Origin: Thiobacillus denitrificans | GTDB lineage: Bacteria > Pseudomonadota > Gammaproteobacteria > Burkholderiales > Thiobacillaceae | Reading direction: 5' to 3' | Assembly (NCBI GenBank): GCA_002403375.1 | Contig: DHHQ01000017.1 | Coordinates: 118,947-182,946, forward strand | Length of the DNA stretch: 64,000 nucleotides | Shown here: piece by piece, positions 47,686 to 54,566 of the stretch | How the letters are laid out: each line of letters starts with the position of its first letter | Position numbering within the stretch: the first letter of the stretch is position 1 | The notes under the pieces: model-generated | The model's input: only the letters and a program-made list of their open reading frames with translations | What the model was told of the DNA's origin: nothing | The model's database searches: none | Translations under genes and position numbers: made by a program

Positions 47686-48096
47686 GAGTTGTTGTTCATT
47701 TTTGAGCGGCGGATTGTACACGAGGGGGGTTAACGGCAGGTTGGATGGGGATGTTTAGGGGGACCCTCTCCCCGGCCCTCTCCCTGGGAGGGAGAGGGGG
47801 GTGTGCGAACCGCCGCGGCGTCTCGTTGCGCTCTGCCGAGGCCTGGCTCCGCAACGGGTTCCCGCTCAGCGAGGACCTGCCGCTCAACGACATCGAGCAT
47901 TTTCCGCGAGAAAAGCATACGGCTGCCGGTGCGGTCGATGACGCCCGGCCGGGCGCCCGATCCGCTGCTCGGTGGCCCGTGGCGCTGTCACCGGGGCGAC
48001 GTGCGCGTAATCGTTTTTGATCGGGTGAGGGCCGTCGGTAATCGTTAACGCGCAGGTGTAACCGGTTTTGTGCAGTGGCGACCGCCTCGGGTGAGA

Positions 48097-48162
48097 TTTA
48101 GTAAGCAAGTCTTACTAAACCGGGGCCGGCGTTAGCGGCATCCTGTCACTAACGCCCCGGCC
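48097..48162. repeat. two adjacent inverted repeats
   Basis: The first has 9-bp perfect arms TTTAGTAAG (48097-48105) and CTTACTAAA (48111-48119) with a 5-base loop. The second pairs GGCCGGCGTTAG (48124-48135) with CTAACGCCCCGGCC (48149-48162), leaving a small bulge. Neither has a U-tract like a standard terminator. They could be an operator, a transposon-end remnant or a strong RNA structure. Confidence 0.45.
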
Positions 48163-48300
48163 ACCCGGGAGCCCGCGGCGCGAATAATCCATATCGTGCA
48201 GCCCGACCAAACCCTAATCGATTTCTTGCGGGCGTAACGGTTTTTGCGCGCGCCGGGAGAGCCGGCACGATGTGCTGGCCGGCTCTGCCGGAACCCGGCT

Positions 48301-48393
48301 AAGCTGACCGACGAGGAAGTGAAGAAGCTGACGGCCACCTTCCGGACGTCGTTTGGCATGGGCATGGACGAAAACGGCCACCCGTCTACCTAA
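48301..48393 (+). pseudogene. possible C-terminal gene remnant
   Basis: Thirty codons read KLTDEEVKKLTATFRTSFGM and on to a TAA, with coding-like composition and no start upstream in frame. It looks like the tail of a lost plus-strand gene. No family is recognised; it may be chance. Confidence 0.3.
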
Positions 48394-48530
48394 GACCTAG
48401 GTTGGCGCGCTGAAATGATGGCGTTTGGCTATAGCACCTTGTGTGGCACAGGCCAAAAGTGGCGTCTAAATCCAGGTTTTAAGAGGATTTTGCGCCAATG
48501 AATCCATTGCCCTTTAGAGCGGCGACGATG

Positions 48531-48803
48531 TCAGCCGATGCTGATCAGCTTCTGCTCGAGCAGCTTCTCGGCGAGGTCGAGGACGTCGCGCTCCAGTTGC
48601 GCGCGGGCGACGTCGTATTCGTCGAGCAGGGCGGCGCAGATGTCGCCGAGCGTCCTGCCTTCGCCGATGAGTTGCCAGACGCGCGCGCCGACAGGGTCGA
48701 GGCCGAAGTAGGTGCCGCTGCCGAGGTCGAGGATGACGGTTTCGTCGCCGACCTGGCGGGCCATGACCTGGGCGGGGATGGTGGGCGTGTCGGTGAGGTT
48801 CAT
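48531..48803 (-). CDS. lasso-peptide B1 / PqqD-like leader-recognition protein
   Basis: 90 residues of the PqqD fold: IPAQVMARQVGDETVILDLGSGTYFGLDPVGARVWQLI, then a helical C-terminus (ALLDEYDVARAQLERDVLDL). In lasso-peptide pathways the B1 protein binds the precursor leader (the YxxPxLxxxG element, present at 49780-49956) and delivers it to the protease B2. Its start overlaps the kinase stop by four bases (ATGA). The last gene of the cluster. Confidence 0.88.
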   Translation of the reverse strand: MNLTDTPTIPAQVMARQVGDETVILDLGSGTYFGLDPVGARVWQLIGEGRTLGDICAALLDEYDVARAQLERDVLDLAEKLLEQKLISIG

Positions 48804-49681
48804 GGGGTGTCGTTGTCTTGTGAGGCGTGCTCGATGATCGCTCCGCGGACGGCGGCGAGTTCTTCGTAGCGGCGGGGGTAGTCGAGGCGGAAGTAGTTCG
48901 GCTGGCCGGCGAGGGCTGAGAGCTCGTCGAAGTGGGCGGCTAGCATGGCGCGTTCTTCGATGTCGAGCAGGAACGAATGCTTGACCAGTTCGACCAGCGC
49001 CTCGCTTGGCTTCATGGGCTGGAAGGTGATGGCGGGTGCGCTGCCGTCGCCGAGGAAGTACACGCGCCGCAGCGGACGTGGCGAATCGCAGAACGCGATG
49101 CGGTCGCCGGCGAGGAAGCGCGACTTCGAGGTGAATTCGAGCGCTGGCGCGGTGGGCGTGTCGGGGGCGATCAGTGCGGCCTTGCTGTCGAGCCAGAGGC
49201 GGATCGAGGGGTGGCTTGGCATCACCTGGTGGCCGCCGTTGCGGGCCTCGACCATCAGCCCGTCGTCGGTGAGAAAGCGGCGCCCGTTGGTGGCGAAGCT
49301 TGCCGCCAGGGTGGACTTGCCCTTGCCGGACGCGCCCATGAAGGCGACTGCGCCTCCGCCGACTTCGACCGCGCTGGCGTGGAAGACGAGCTTGCACTGG
49401 CGGCTCAGCGCCAGCGGCAGGACCTGGTTGAGGTAGAGGTGGTCGATTGTTTGCGGGCTGACTCCGGGAACCGGGATGGCCGTGACGTCGCGGCCGCTGA
49501 ATGAGACGGTGAAGTCGGCCAGGCCGGGGAAGCGTAGCAGGTAGCCGGCCGTGGTGCGGTGGAACTGCATCCAGAGGGTCCCGTCGGGCAATACCCACTC
49601 GTGGAAGGGCGGGCCATCCAGTGGGGGTTGGGCGTGCGCGGCGAGGCGGCGGATGTCACGTCCTCCCCCTGTCGGGCTCAT
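48800..49681 (-). CDS. HPr-kinase-like lasso-peptide tail kinase
   Basis: 293 residues from ATG 49681. The P-loop is in VAFMGASGKGKSTLAASFA, followed by RRFLTDDGLMVEA as in HPr kinase, and a C-terminal LVELVKHSFLLDIEER. Stand-alone HprK-like proteins in lasso-peptide clusters phosphorylate the C-terminal Ser or Thr of the precursor, as described for Bacillales tail kinases such as ThcoK. The core here ends in S-K-T, so such a substrate is available. It sits directly between the precursor and the B1 gene and is co-translated with B1. Confidence 0.82.
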   Translation of the reverse strand: MSPTGGGRDIRRLAAHAQPPLDGPPFHEWVLPDGTLWMQFHRTTAGYLLRFPGLADFTVSFSGRDVTAIPVPGVSPQTIDHLYLNQVLPLALSRQCKLVFHASAVEVGGGAVAFMGASGKGKSTLAASFATNGRRFLTDDGLMVEARNGGHQVMPSHPSIRLWLDSKAALIAPDTPTAPALEFTSKSRFLAGDRIAFCDSPRPLRRVYFLGDGSAPAITFQPMKPSEALVELVKHSFLLDIEERAMLAAHFDELSALAGQPNYFRLDYPRRYEELAAVRGAIIEHASQDNDTP

Positions 49682-49727
49682 GTGCGCTTGCACGGCGTGT
49701 GAACGTGGCGCCTCGGCGAACGGCCGG

Positions 49728-49744
49728 GCGCGCCGGAGGCGCGC
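49728..49744. promoter_or_regulatory. hairpin between precursor and kinase genes
   Basis: GCGCGCC at 49728-49734 pairs perfectly with GGCGCGC at 49738-49744 across a 3-base loop, 36 bp after the precursor stop. Hairpins here are common in RiPP operons, where they stabilise or partly terminate the precursor mRNA. No T-run follows. Confidence 0.4.
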
Positions 49745-49779
49745 TTCGTGACCGGTTCGTCGCCAGGGTGTCTACGCGC

Positions 49780-49956
49780 TCAGGTTTTACTCCGGTCCTT
49801 TGACAGGCCGTTGCCGTCAGTGCGGGAGCCGCCGCCACCTTTGGTCAGGTGCTTCACGGCACCGAAGACCCGCAAGCCCGGCGTGGCATAGGGGGCCTTG
49901 TCGCCCGATGTGGCTTGCGACGGGGGGGTGGGATTCTGCTCGATCCTGCTTTTCAT
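49780..49956 (-). CDS. lasso-peptide precursor (A)
   Basis: 58 residues, too short for routine gene calling. Leader is residues 1-39 and includes YATPGLRVFGAVKHLTK, which fits the lasso leader rule YxxPxLxxxG with Thr at the penultimate position. The core, residues 40-58 (bases 49839-49783), is GGGGSRTDGNGLSKDRSKT. Gly1 with Asp8 gives the standard eight-residue macrolactam ring. The tail GNGLSKDRSKT has Ser and Thr for the neighbouring kinase. It lies between the cyclase (48-bp gap) and the kinase, transcribed with them. No other peptide in this interval fits. Confidence 0.9.
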   Translation of the reverse strand: MKSRIEQNPTPPSQATSGDKAPYATPGLRVFGAVKHLTKGGGGSRTDGNGLSKDRSKT

Positions 49957-50004
49957 GATGTTTTCCGCAACGAAGTTGTTATGACCACTTTTTTTTCAAG
50001 TGTA

Positions 50005-51888
50005 TTACAACTCCTGCGCAAAGACGCCGTCGCAAGCATAAATTCCCCACAAAATCCACAGTGGCCAGCCGAACGTCGGGTTTTCCCGATAAACGTCGAA
50101 CAGTCGACGCATCCCGTTCTGGGCGAGCCACTCCGGATGGCTGCGGGGAAGTGTGTCGGTCAGGTGGTTGCGCATGGCGTCGAGATGGCCGCGGAAAACG
50201 ACCGAAAACTCTGCCTTGGTGCGGCGTCGCAGGATGGATTCGGGCATGAGCCCCTGCATGGCGTGGACGTGAAGGTACTTGCTGCGGTTGCCGCGCAGAC
50301 GCAGCCGCTCGGGGGTCGAGAAGGCGAACTGGACGATTCGCGCGTCGCCCAACGGGTGGCGCACCTCGAGACCGGCGTGTGCGGCCTCGCGCTCGAGCCG
50401 TTCCAGGATCTGGGTGTTGAGAGGGCTTCGGAGCAGCGCGAGCAATCCGCGCTGGCCGAAGTTGCAGCCCGGGTCGGCCAGCGGCTGCAAGCGTTCGCGG
50501 CGCGCCTCGAGCTGCCTGCGCATGGCGGGGGAGAGCCAGTAACGCGCGGCGGCGGTTCCCTTGTTGTGGAGCCCGCGCACCACCCCGCGCAGACCGTGCT
50601 GTACGCCCTGCGGGAGCATCGGGAAGACGCCGTTCCGCAACAGCCACTTGGCAGCCTGGCCGGCGCCGTAGCAGGAGGCGTCGGCCTTGAGGCAGGCGCG
50701 GAGCGTGCGCCATTTCCCGCTCGCGAGTTCTTCGGCGTAGTAGGCGCGTGAGCCGGCGAGCCAGGCGTCTCCCCATTCGCCGGTGTGGATGACGCGGCTT
50801 CCGGACGCCGCTGCTTCTTGCCGCAGGCCGAACGCCATCGAACCGTTGGGAAAGCCCGGGAAGTCGCGCAAGCGGCGCGCGCTCTGCATATACGAGCTGG
50901 GCGGCGGAATGGACGGTGGAATCTCGTGAACCGGCACGCCGAGAAACTCGCCGACGGCCCGGGCGTAGGCGAGCTCGTTGGCCTCGCTGTTGTCGGTGAA
51001 TGCGAGCGTATAACCGTCGATGCCTGGCGCAAGAAGGCGATCCTTGCGGCGCAGGTGCTCGCCCACGCAGAACACGGCGGAGGAATCGAGGCCGCCGCTG
51101 ACCTCGCAGGCGAGCGGGCGGTGGCTGCGCGACATCCGGCGCACGGCGTCGGTGAAGAGCTCGCGGTAGTGCTCGATATATTCCTCGTCGCGCGTATAGG
51201 GCAGCGTCGCCCACAGGTCGGGCGCCCAGTATTCGTCGATGCGCGGCCCTTTGGCGCCGACCGTCATGCGATGCGCGGCGACGAGCCGCATCACGCCCTG
51301 CCACAGCGTTTCGTCGCGCGAGAGCCAGTCGCCGGCGAGGAACTCGGCGATCATGCCTTCGTTCGGCACTTCGTCGACCCATGGCAGCGCGAGGATCGGG
51401 TGCAACTCGGAGGCGAAGGCGAGGGTGGTGCCGTCCCAGTGGTAGTGGAAGGGTTTGTGGCCCATGCGGTCGCGTGCGCAGAAGAGGCTGCGGGTGCGCG
51501 AGTCCCAGATCGCCAGCGCGAAGTCGCCGTCGATGTGCGCCACGCAGTCGCGGCCCCATGTTTCAAAAGCCCGCAGCACCAGTTCGGCGTCGGCCCGGGT
51601 GCGCAGCACGGCGCCGCGCTTCCTCAGCTCGGCGCGCAGTTCCTCCCAGTTGTCCACGCGGCCGTCCATGACGAGGACGAGGCTTGCGTCCTCGTTGGCA
51701 AGTGGCTGCGCTTCCTCGAGCGACTCGGGCGTGGTGCGCAGCATGCAGTGGCCGAGCGCGACGTTGCCCTTCGACCAGTGGGCGATGCCGTCGGGGCCGC
51801 GGTGCGCCAGCGCGGTCGTCATGGATTCGATCAGGCCGGGCTCGACCGGCGCGCCGTCGAAGCGGACGATGCCGGCGATGCCGCTCAT
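50005..51888 (-). CDS. lasso-peptide cyclase C (asparagine-synthetase-like)
   Basis: 627 residues. The N-terminal glutaminase-like domain begins MSGIAGIVRFDGA, so the catalytic Cys2 of true glutamine-dependent enzymes is a Ser. The synthetase domain has the adenylation loop CEVSGGLDSSAVFC near 265. In lasso pathways this enzyme adenylates the ring acidic side chain (Asp8) and closes the bond to Gly1. ATG 51888 is used; its four-base overlap with B2 (ATGA) supports it. The lasso assignment comes from the B1, B2 and precursor neighbours. Confidence 0.88.
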   Translation of the reverse strand: MSGIAGIVRFDGAPVEPGLIESMTTALAHRGPDGIAHWSKGNVALGHCMLRTTPESLEEAQPLANEDASLVLVMDGRVDNWEELRAELRKRGAVLRTRADAELVLRAFETWGRDCVAHIDGDFALAIWDSRTRSLFCARDRMGHKPFHYHWDGTTLAFASELHPILALPWVDEVPNEGMIAEFLAGDWLSRDETLWQGVMRLVAAHRMTVGAKGPRIDEYWAPDLWATLPYTRDEEYIEHYRELFTDAVRRMSRSHRPLACEVSGGLDSSAVFCVGEHLRRKDRLLAPGIDGYTLAFTDNSEANELAYARAVGEFLGVPVHEIPPSIPPPSSYMQSARRLRDFPGFPNGSMAFGLRQEAAASGSRVIHTGEWGDAWLAGSRAYYAEELASGKWRTLRACLKADASCYGAGQAAKWLLRNGVFPMLPQGVQHGLRGVVRGLHNKGTAAARYWLSPAMRRQLEARRERLQPLADPGCNFGQRGLLALLRSPLNTQILERLEREAAHAGLEVRHPLGDARIVQFAFSTPERLRLRGNRSKYLHVHAMQGLMPESILRRRTKAEFSVVFRGHLDAMRNHLTDTLPRSHPEWLAQNGMRRLFDVYRENPTFGWPLWILWGIYACDGVFAQEL

Positions 51889-52346
51889 CGGGTGAGGAAG
51901 CGGCTCGGCGAGACGGCGTCGTCGAAGGCGCCGAATCGCTCGCCGACGTCGTCGCGGTCGTTGAGGGGGACGCCGGCGTGCTCGACCCAGGCGTGCGCGT
52001 CGAGCGCGCCGTCGTTCATCTTCACGCCGATGCGCAGCTCGCAGGCGACGCCGCGGCGCCGCAGCAGCCACCACAGGTAGAGCGAGCGGGTGAGGCAGTT
52101 GTCCGGGCCGAGCAGGCGATTCGATGCGGCGTTGACGAGCGCGCCGGTGCGCTTCAGGTCGTCGAGTGCGGGTTGCGCTGCGCCCTTGGGAACTGCCCGG
52201 TACAGGCGGGCCTGCAGGCGCTGCAGGCCACGGAAGCGCAGCGCGAGGCGGAACAGCGGCAGCAGGGCCAGCGCGGCGAGCAGGGTGCGGCGCTCCGGCC
52301 AGGAGAGGGCGAGGAAGCGGACGAGCTTGGTGTAGCGGGGTGGCAT
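51885..52346 (-). CDS. lasso-peptide B2 leader peptidase (transglutaminase-like)
   Basis: 153 residues. The Cys of the protease triad is in LLGPDNCLTRSLYLWWLL, the His in GALDAHAWVEHAGVPLND, and the last Asp there completes the triad; this is the standard bacterial transglutaminase-like B2 fold. It removes the 39-residue leader so that the cyclase can act. It is the first of the lasso genes in transcription order; the 111 bp before it (52347-52457) contain a weak CATAAT -10-like site but no gene. Confidence 0.88.
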   Translation of the reverse strand: MPPRYTKLVRFLALSWPERRTLLAALALLPLFRLALRFRGLQRLQARLYRAVPKGAAQPALDDLKRTGALVNAASNRLLGPDNCLTRSLYLWWLLRRRGVACELRIGVKMNDGALDAHAWVEHAGVPLNDRDDVGERFGAFDDAVSPSRFLTR

Positions 52347-52457
52347 TGGGTGGGGGGGAGAAGCTGGGCGTGGGCCGATTATGCCGGCGAAAGGCGGGCG
52401 CTGCGAGGTATGGCGGGCCGATACAAGGCGGCGGGAATCGGCTTCCGAATCGGCCGG

Positions 52458-52709
52458 TCAGTGATAGTCGTCCTCACGCTGGTGGCGGATGGCGAGGATG
52501 GTCACGGTTTTGTCGTTTTCGATTTCGAAAAGGGCCACATAACCTGCGCTGCCGAAGGGAATAAGCATCTCGCGCAGGAAAGGGTTGTCGGGGGCAGCCT
52601 TGCGACAGCTGAAAGGGAATTCCTGCAGGAAGGCAATGCTCTTCCCAATCGCCTCGCGCGCCCGGTCGGCGGCCTGAAGATACTGCTCCAGCAGGAAGCC
52701 AAATAGCAA
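52458..52709 (-). pseudogene. ParE/RelE-type toxin, N-terminally truncated
   Basis: The 83-codon frame covers QAADRAREAIGKSIAFLQEF, FLREMLIPFGSAGYVALFEI and VTILAIRHQREDDYH, the C-terminal three quarters of a RelE/ParE toxin. The first ~15 residues (normally start, then helix one) are missing, and the frame now opens at a TTG at 52709. The break lies next to the duplicated exporter fragment at 52741, so truncation probably came with that rearrangement. No cognate antitoxin gene is seen. Confidence 0.7.
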
Positions 52710-52740
52710 GCGCGACGTCTGAAACCGGCTCCTACCGGCG

Positions 52741-52826
52741 CACCACCCGGTCCGCCAGTGCCAGGCTCGCCCGCCGGCGGGTGATCAGCAGAACGGCCCT
52801 GCCGCCAAAAGTGGCGCGGCAGGGCT
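52741..52826 (-). repeat. duplicate of the ABC-transporter 3' end
   Basis: CACCACCCGGTCCGCCAGTG and the following bases match 54576-54661, the last codons of the ABC exporter gene, with about one mismatch in ten. On the minus strand it still reads LLITRRRASLALADRVV, against LLITHRPASLALADRVV in the full gene. It marks where an exporter end once lay next to the lasso genes or was copied when the HipBA module came in. Confidence 0.8.
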
Positions 52827-52837
52827 TGATTGCGCCC

Positions 52838-54145
52838 CTACAATTCGACGCCCCGCAGCGCTTTCGCCATGTCCGCGAGCTTGTCGGCCTGGGTCTCGAC
52901 CAGCGTTCGCACGTCCTCGACGAGCCCGCGCTCGTCCCCGACGTAATCGCCAGAGGCGCTCTGCAGGGGCGCTTCGCGTTTGGCGGCCTTTGCCAGCCGG
53001 GCCATTTCGCGGGCGAGGTAGGCGCGGTCGATTCCGCAGGTGTGGGCGAATACGGCCCAGTCGTAGGGCAGGATGCGATCGATCTCGAAGGTGTCGCCGA
53101 CGGCCATCGCGAGCTCCTGGTCGAGGTTCGGGTACTGCACGACGCTGACGAGATCGTAGAAGGGGGCGAGTTCCAGGCTTGCCGGCCGGCAGAAGAAGGA
53201 CACGTTCTTGCCGTGCGCGTCGCAGTTGCCGATGAGGGTCTGGAACAGGGCCCAGCGGACCAGGGTCTGGGTCGTCAGCGCGCGCCGGGCAGTATAGCGG
53301 GCGGTGCCGAATAGCCGTTCGAAGCTGACGCCGTCGCGAATATCGCGCACGTCGCGGCCGGAACCGAAGTTGCGTTCGTACTTGTAGGTGACCGGCAGGT
53401 CGAGTGCCTGGCAGGCGTCGATGATGTGCAGTCGCCGAACCTCGCCATCAGCCGGCTGCCTGTCAAAGCGTTCGATGCGCAGCACGGGCTGCGGGACGCG
53501 CAGGATGTCGACCCGGGCGACCGGCAGCCCGACGCGGGCGGCGAGCCGCATGCAGAAGTGCTCGTTAGCGACGAGGAACGGCAGGCGGGGATCGGCGGGC
53601 TCCGGCTTCAGGAGGTGCGTCGAGGAAAGGGCCCCCTCCACCAGATAGAGGCGGTCCTGCTCGCAATAGACGGCGATCTTGTCCTGGTAGCCCGCCACCG
53701 ACATCCGCACCCGGCCGTCCCACACCGAAAAGGGCACTTCGGCGCGTTCCTCGATGCGGCGCGCGAGCTCGTCGAGGCCGACTTCGCGCCGCAGCGGTGC
53801 CCGGGCGGCCGGTTCTGTTCCTTCGGGCAAAAAGGAGAGCGCCCCGGCAGTCTCCGCCCCGAGTTCCCGCACGAGGCCGAAGACGTTGCTTTTCGAGATG
53901 CGATGCGTGGTCGCGACGACGTCGAGCGCGCGGCCTTCCGGCAGCAGGTTTTCGAGAAACCGGCGGACGGTCGCCGACGACGGCGCCGGCCCGCGAAGGG
54001 GGAAATGCGGGGAGAGCGGGTAGGCCTGCGCAGCCTCGACCCACGCGGTGTCGTACTCGAAGGAAAACGCGTGGTCGAGCGAATCGTAGGCGAGCGTGCC
54101 GGCGCACGAGCGCCCCGCGTATACCCACAGGGCGTGTCGGCTCAC
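52838..54145 (-). CDS. hipA: HipA-family kinase toxin
   Basis: 435 residues from GTG 54145. Classical HipA: N-terminal GTLAYDSLDHAFSFEYDTAW and FLENLLPEGRALD, substrate-binding SVAGYQDKIAVY, P-loop region STHLLKPEP, and catalytic GNCDAHGKNVSFF with metal ligand ELAPFYDLVSVV. It is the toxin half of a hipBA operon, phosphorylating a translation component to slow growth. The GTG start overlaps the hipB stop by four bases (GTGA). The module is bracketed by the two copies of the exporter 3' end. Confidence 0.9.
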   Translation of the reverse strand: MSRHALWVYAGRSCAGTLAYDSLDHAFSFEYDTAWVEAAQAYPLSPHFPLRGPAPSSATVRRFLENLLPEGRALDVVATTHRISKSNVFGLVRELGAETAGALSFLPEGTEPAARAPLRREVGLDELARRIEERAEVPFSVWDGRVRMSVAGYQDKIAVYCEQDRLYLVEGALSSTHLLKPEPADPRLPFLVANEHFCMRLAARVGLPVARVDILRVPQPVLRIERFDRQPADGEVRRLHIIDACQALDLPVTYKYERNFGSGRDVRDIRDGVSFERLFGTARYTARRALTTQTLVRWALFQTLIGNCDAHGKNVSFFCRPASLELAPFYDLVSVVQYPNLDQELAMAVGDTFEIDRILPYDWAVFAHTCGIDRAYLAREMARLAKAAKREAPLQSASGDYVGDERGLVEDVRTLVETQADKLADMAKALRGVEL

Positions 54146-54435
54146 CGGTCGTCTTCCCTGCGCGAGCCGCCGTCGGACAGGGCGTCGTCGGCCACCGGTC
54201 CGACGAAAAGGGCCAGCCCCAGACCCTGCAGTACTTTCAGCAGGCGCACGGTCGACACCCCCTGGTGGCCGTTTTCGAGACGGGACAGCGTGTCGACGGA
54301 AACGCCGCACAGCGAGGCGGCGTCGTCGATGCGCAGCCCCTGCGCCTTGCGCTCGGCGCGGATGCGCTGCCCGAGCGCGGCAGGCGCGGTGACGCGTGTG
54401 ATGTCCGGCGACGGTCCCGGTTTGAATGTCTCCAT
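54142..54435 (-). CDS. hipB: HipB-family XRE antitoxin/regulator
   Basis: 97 residues. The XRE helix-turn-helix is at about 20-75: LGQRIRAERKAQGLRIDDAA, then GVSVDTLSRLENGHQGVSTV. It should neutralise HipA and repress the operon by binding the palindromes directly upstream, the first of which begins 1 bp before the start codon. The C-terminal tail (DALSDGGSRREDDR) is charged. Confidence 0.9.
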   Translation of the reverse strand: METFKPGPSPDITRVTAPAALGQRIRAERKAQGLRIDDAASLCGVSVDTLSRLENGHQGVSTVRLLKVLQGLGLALFVGPVADDALSDGGSRREDDR

Positions 54436-54436
54436 G

Positions 54437-54551
54437 TTTCGGCTTTTCGGAAAAGTCGGTGGTTGAGCGCCGATTTATACGCTGGTTTCGGAATTATGGA
54501 AACAATAGGCGGCGAACATTGTGTAGGGCGCGGATTTCGGAAAAACGGAAA
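54437..54551. promoter_or_regulatory. three HipB-type operators, 49 bp apart
   Basis: Three 17-bp palindromes of form TTTCGG-N5-CGGAAA: 54437-54453 and 54535-54551 are exact, and 54486-54502 has one change (TGGAAA). Start-to-start distances are both exactly 49 bp. The first abuts the hipB start codon and the last ends 16 bp before the exporter stop, so the array fills the whole spacer. Cooperative binding with DNA looping by HipB is likely. Confidence 0.75.
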
Positions 54552-54566
54552 CGCAGCCCCCGCCGC

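Larger units (their letters stand above)
47686..48530. other. 845-bp non-coding and remnant region
   Basis: Contains a 9-bp perfect hairpin at 47777-47797 (CCTCTCCCT/AGGGAGAGG, the common intergenic CCCTCTCCC type), a pair of adjacent inverted repeats at 48097-48119 and 48124-48162, and an apparent gene tail at 48301-48393. Short frames at 47745-48048 are not supported by any motif. The region separates the polysaccharide locus from the lasso-peptide genes. Confidence 0.5.

Noticed and set aside
47763..47801. CCCTCTCCC-type palindrome as a terminator for the polysaccharide operon
   Set aside because: It lies upstream of the first gene on the minus strand and lacks a T-run; it is a common intergenic repeat type.
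49656..49838. 60-codon frames on both strands around the lasso precursor
   Set aside because: Out of frame with the precursor; composition is shadow-like and only the 49780-49956 frame has the lasso leader rules.
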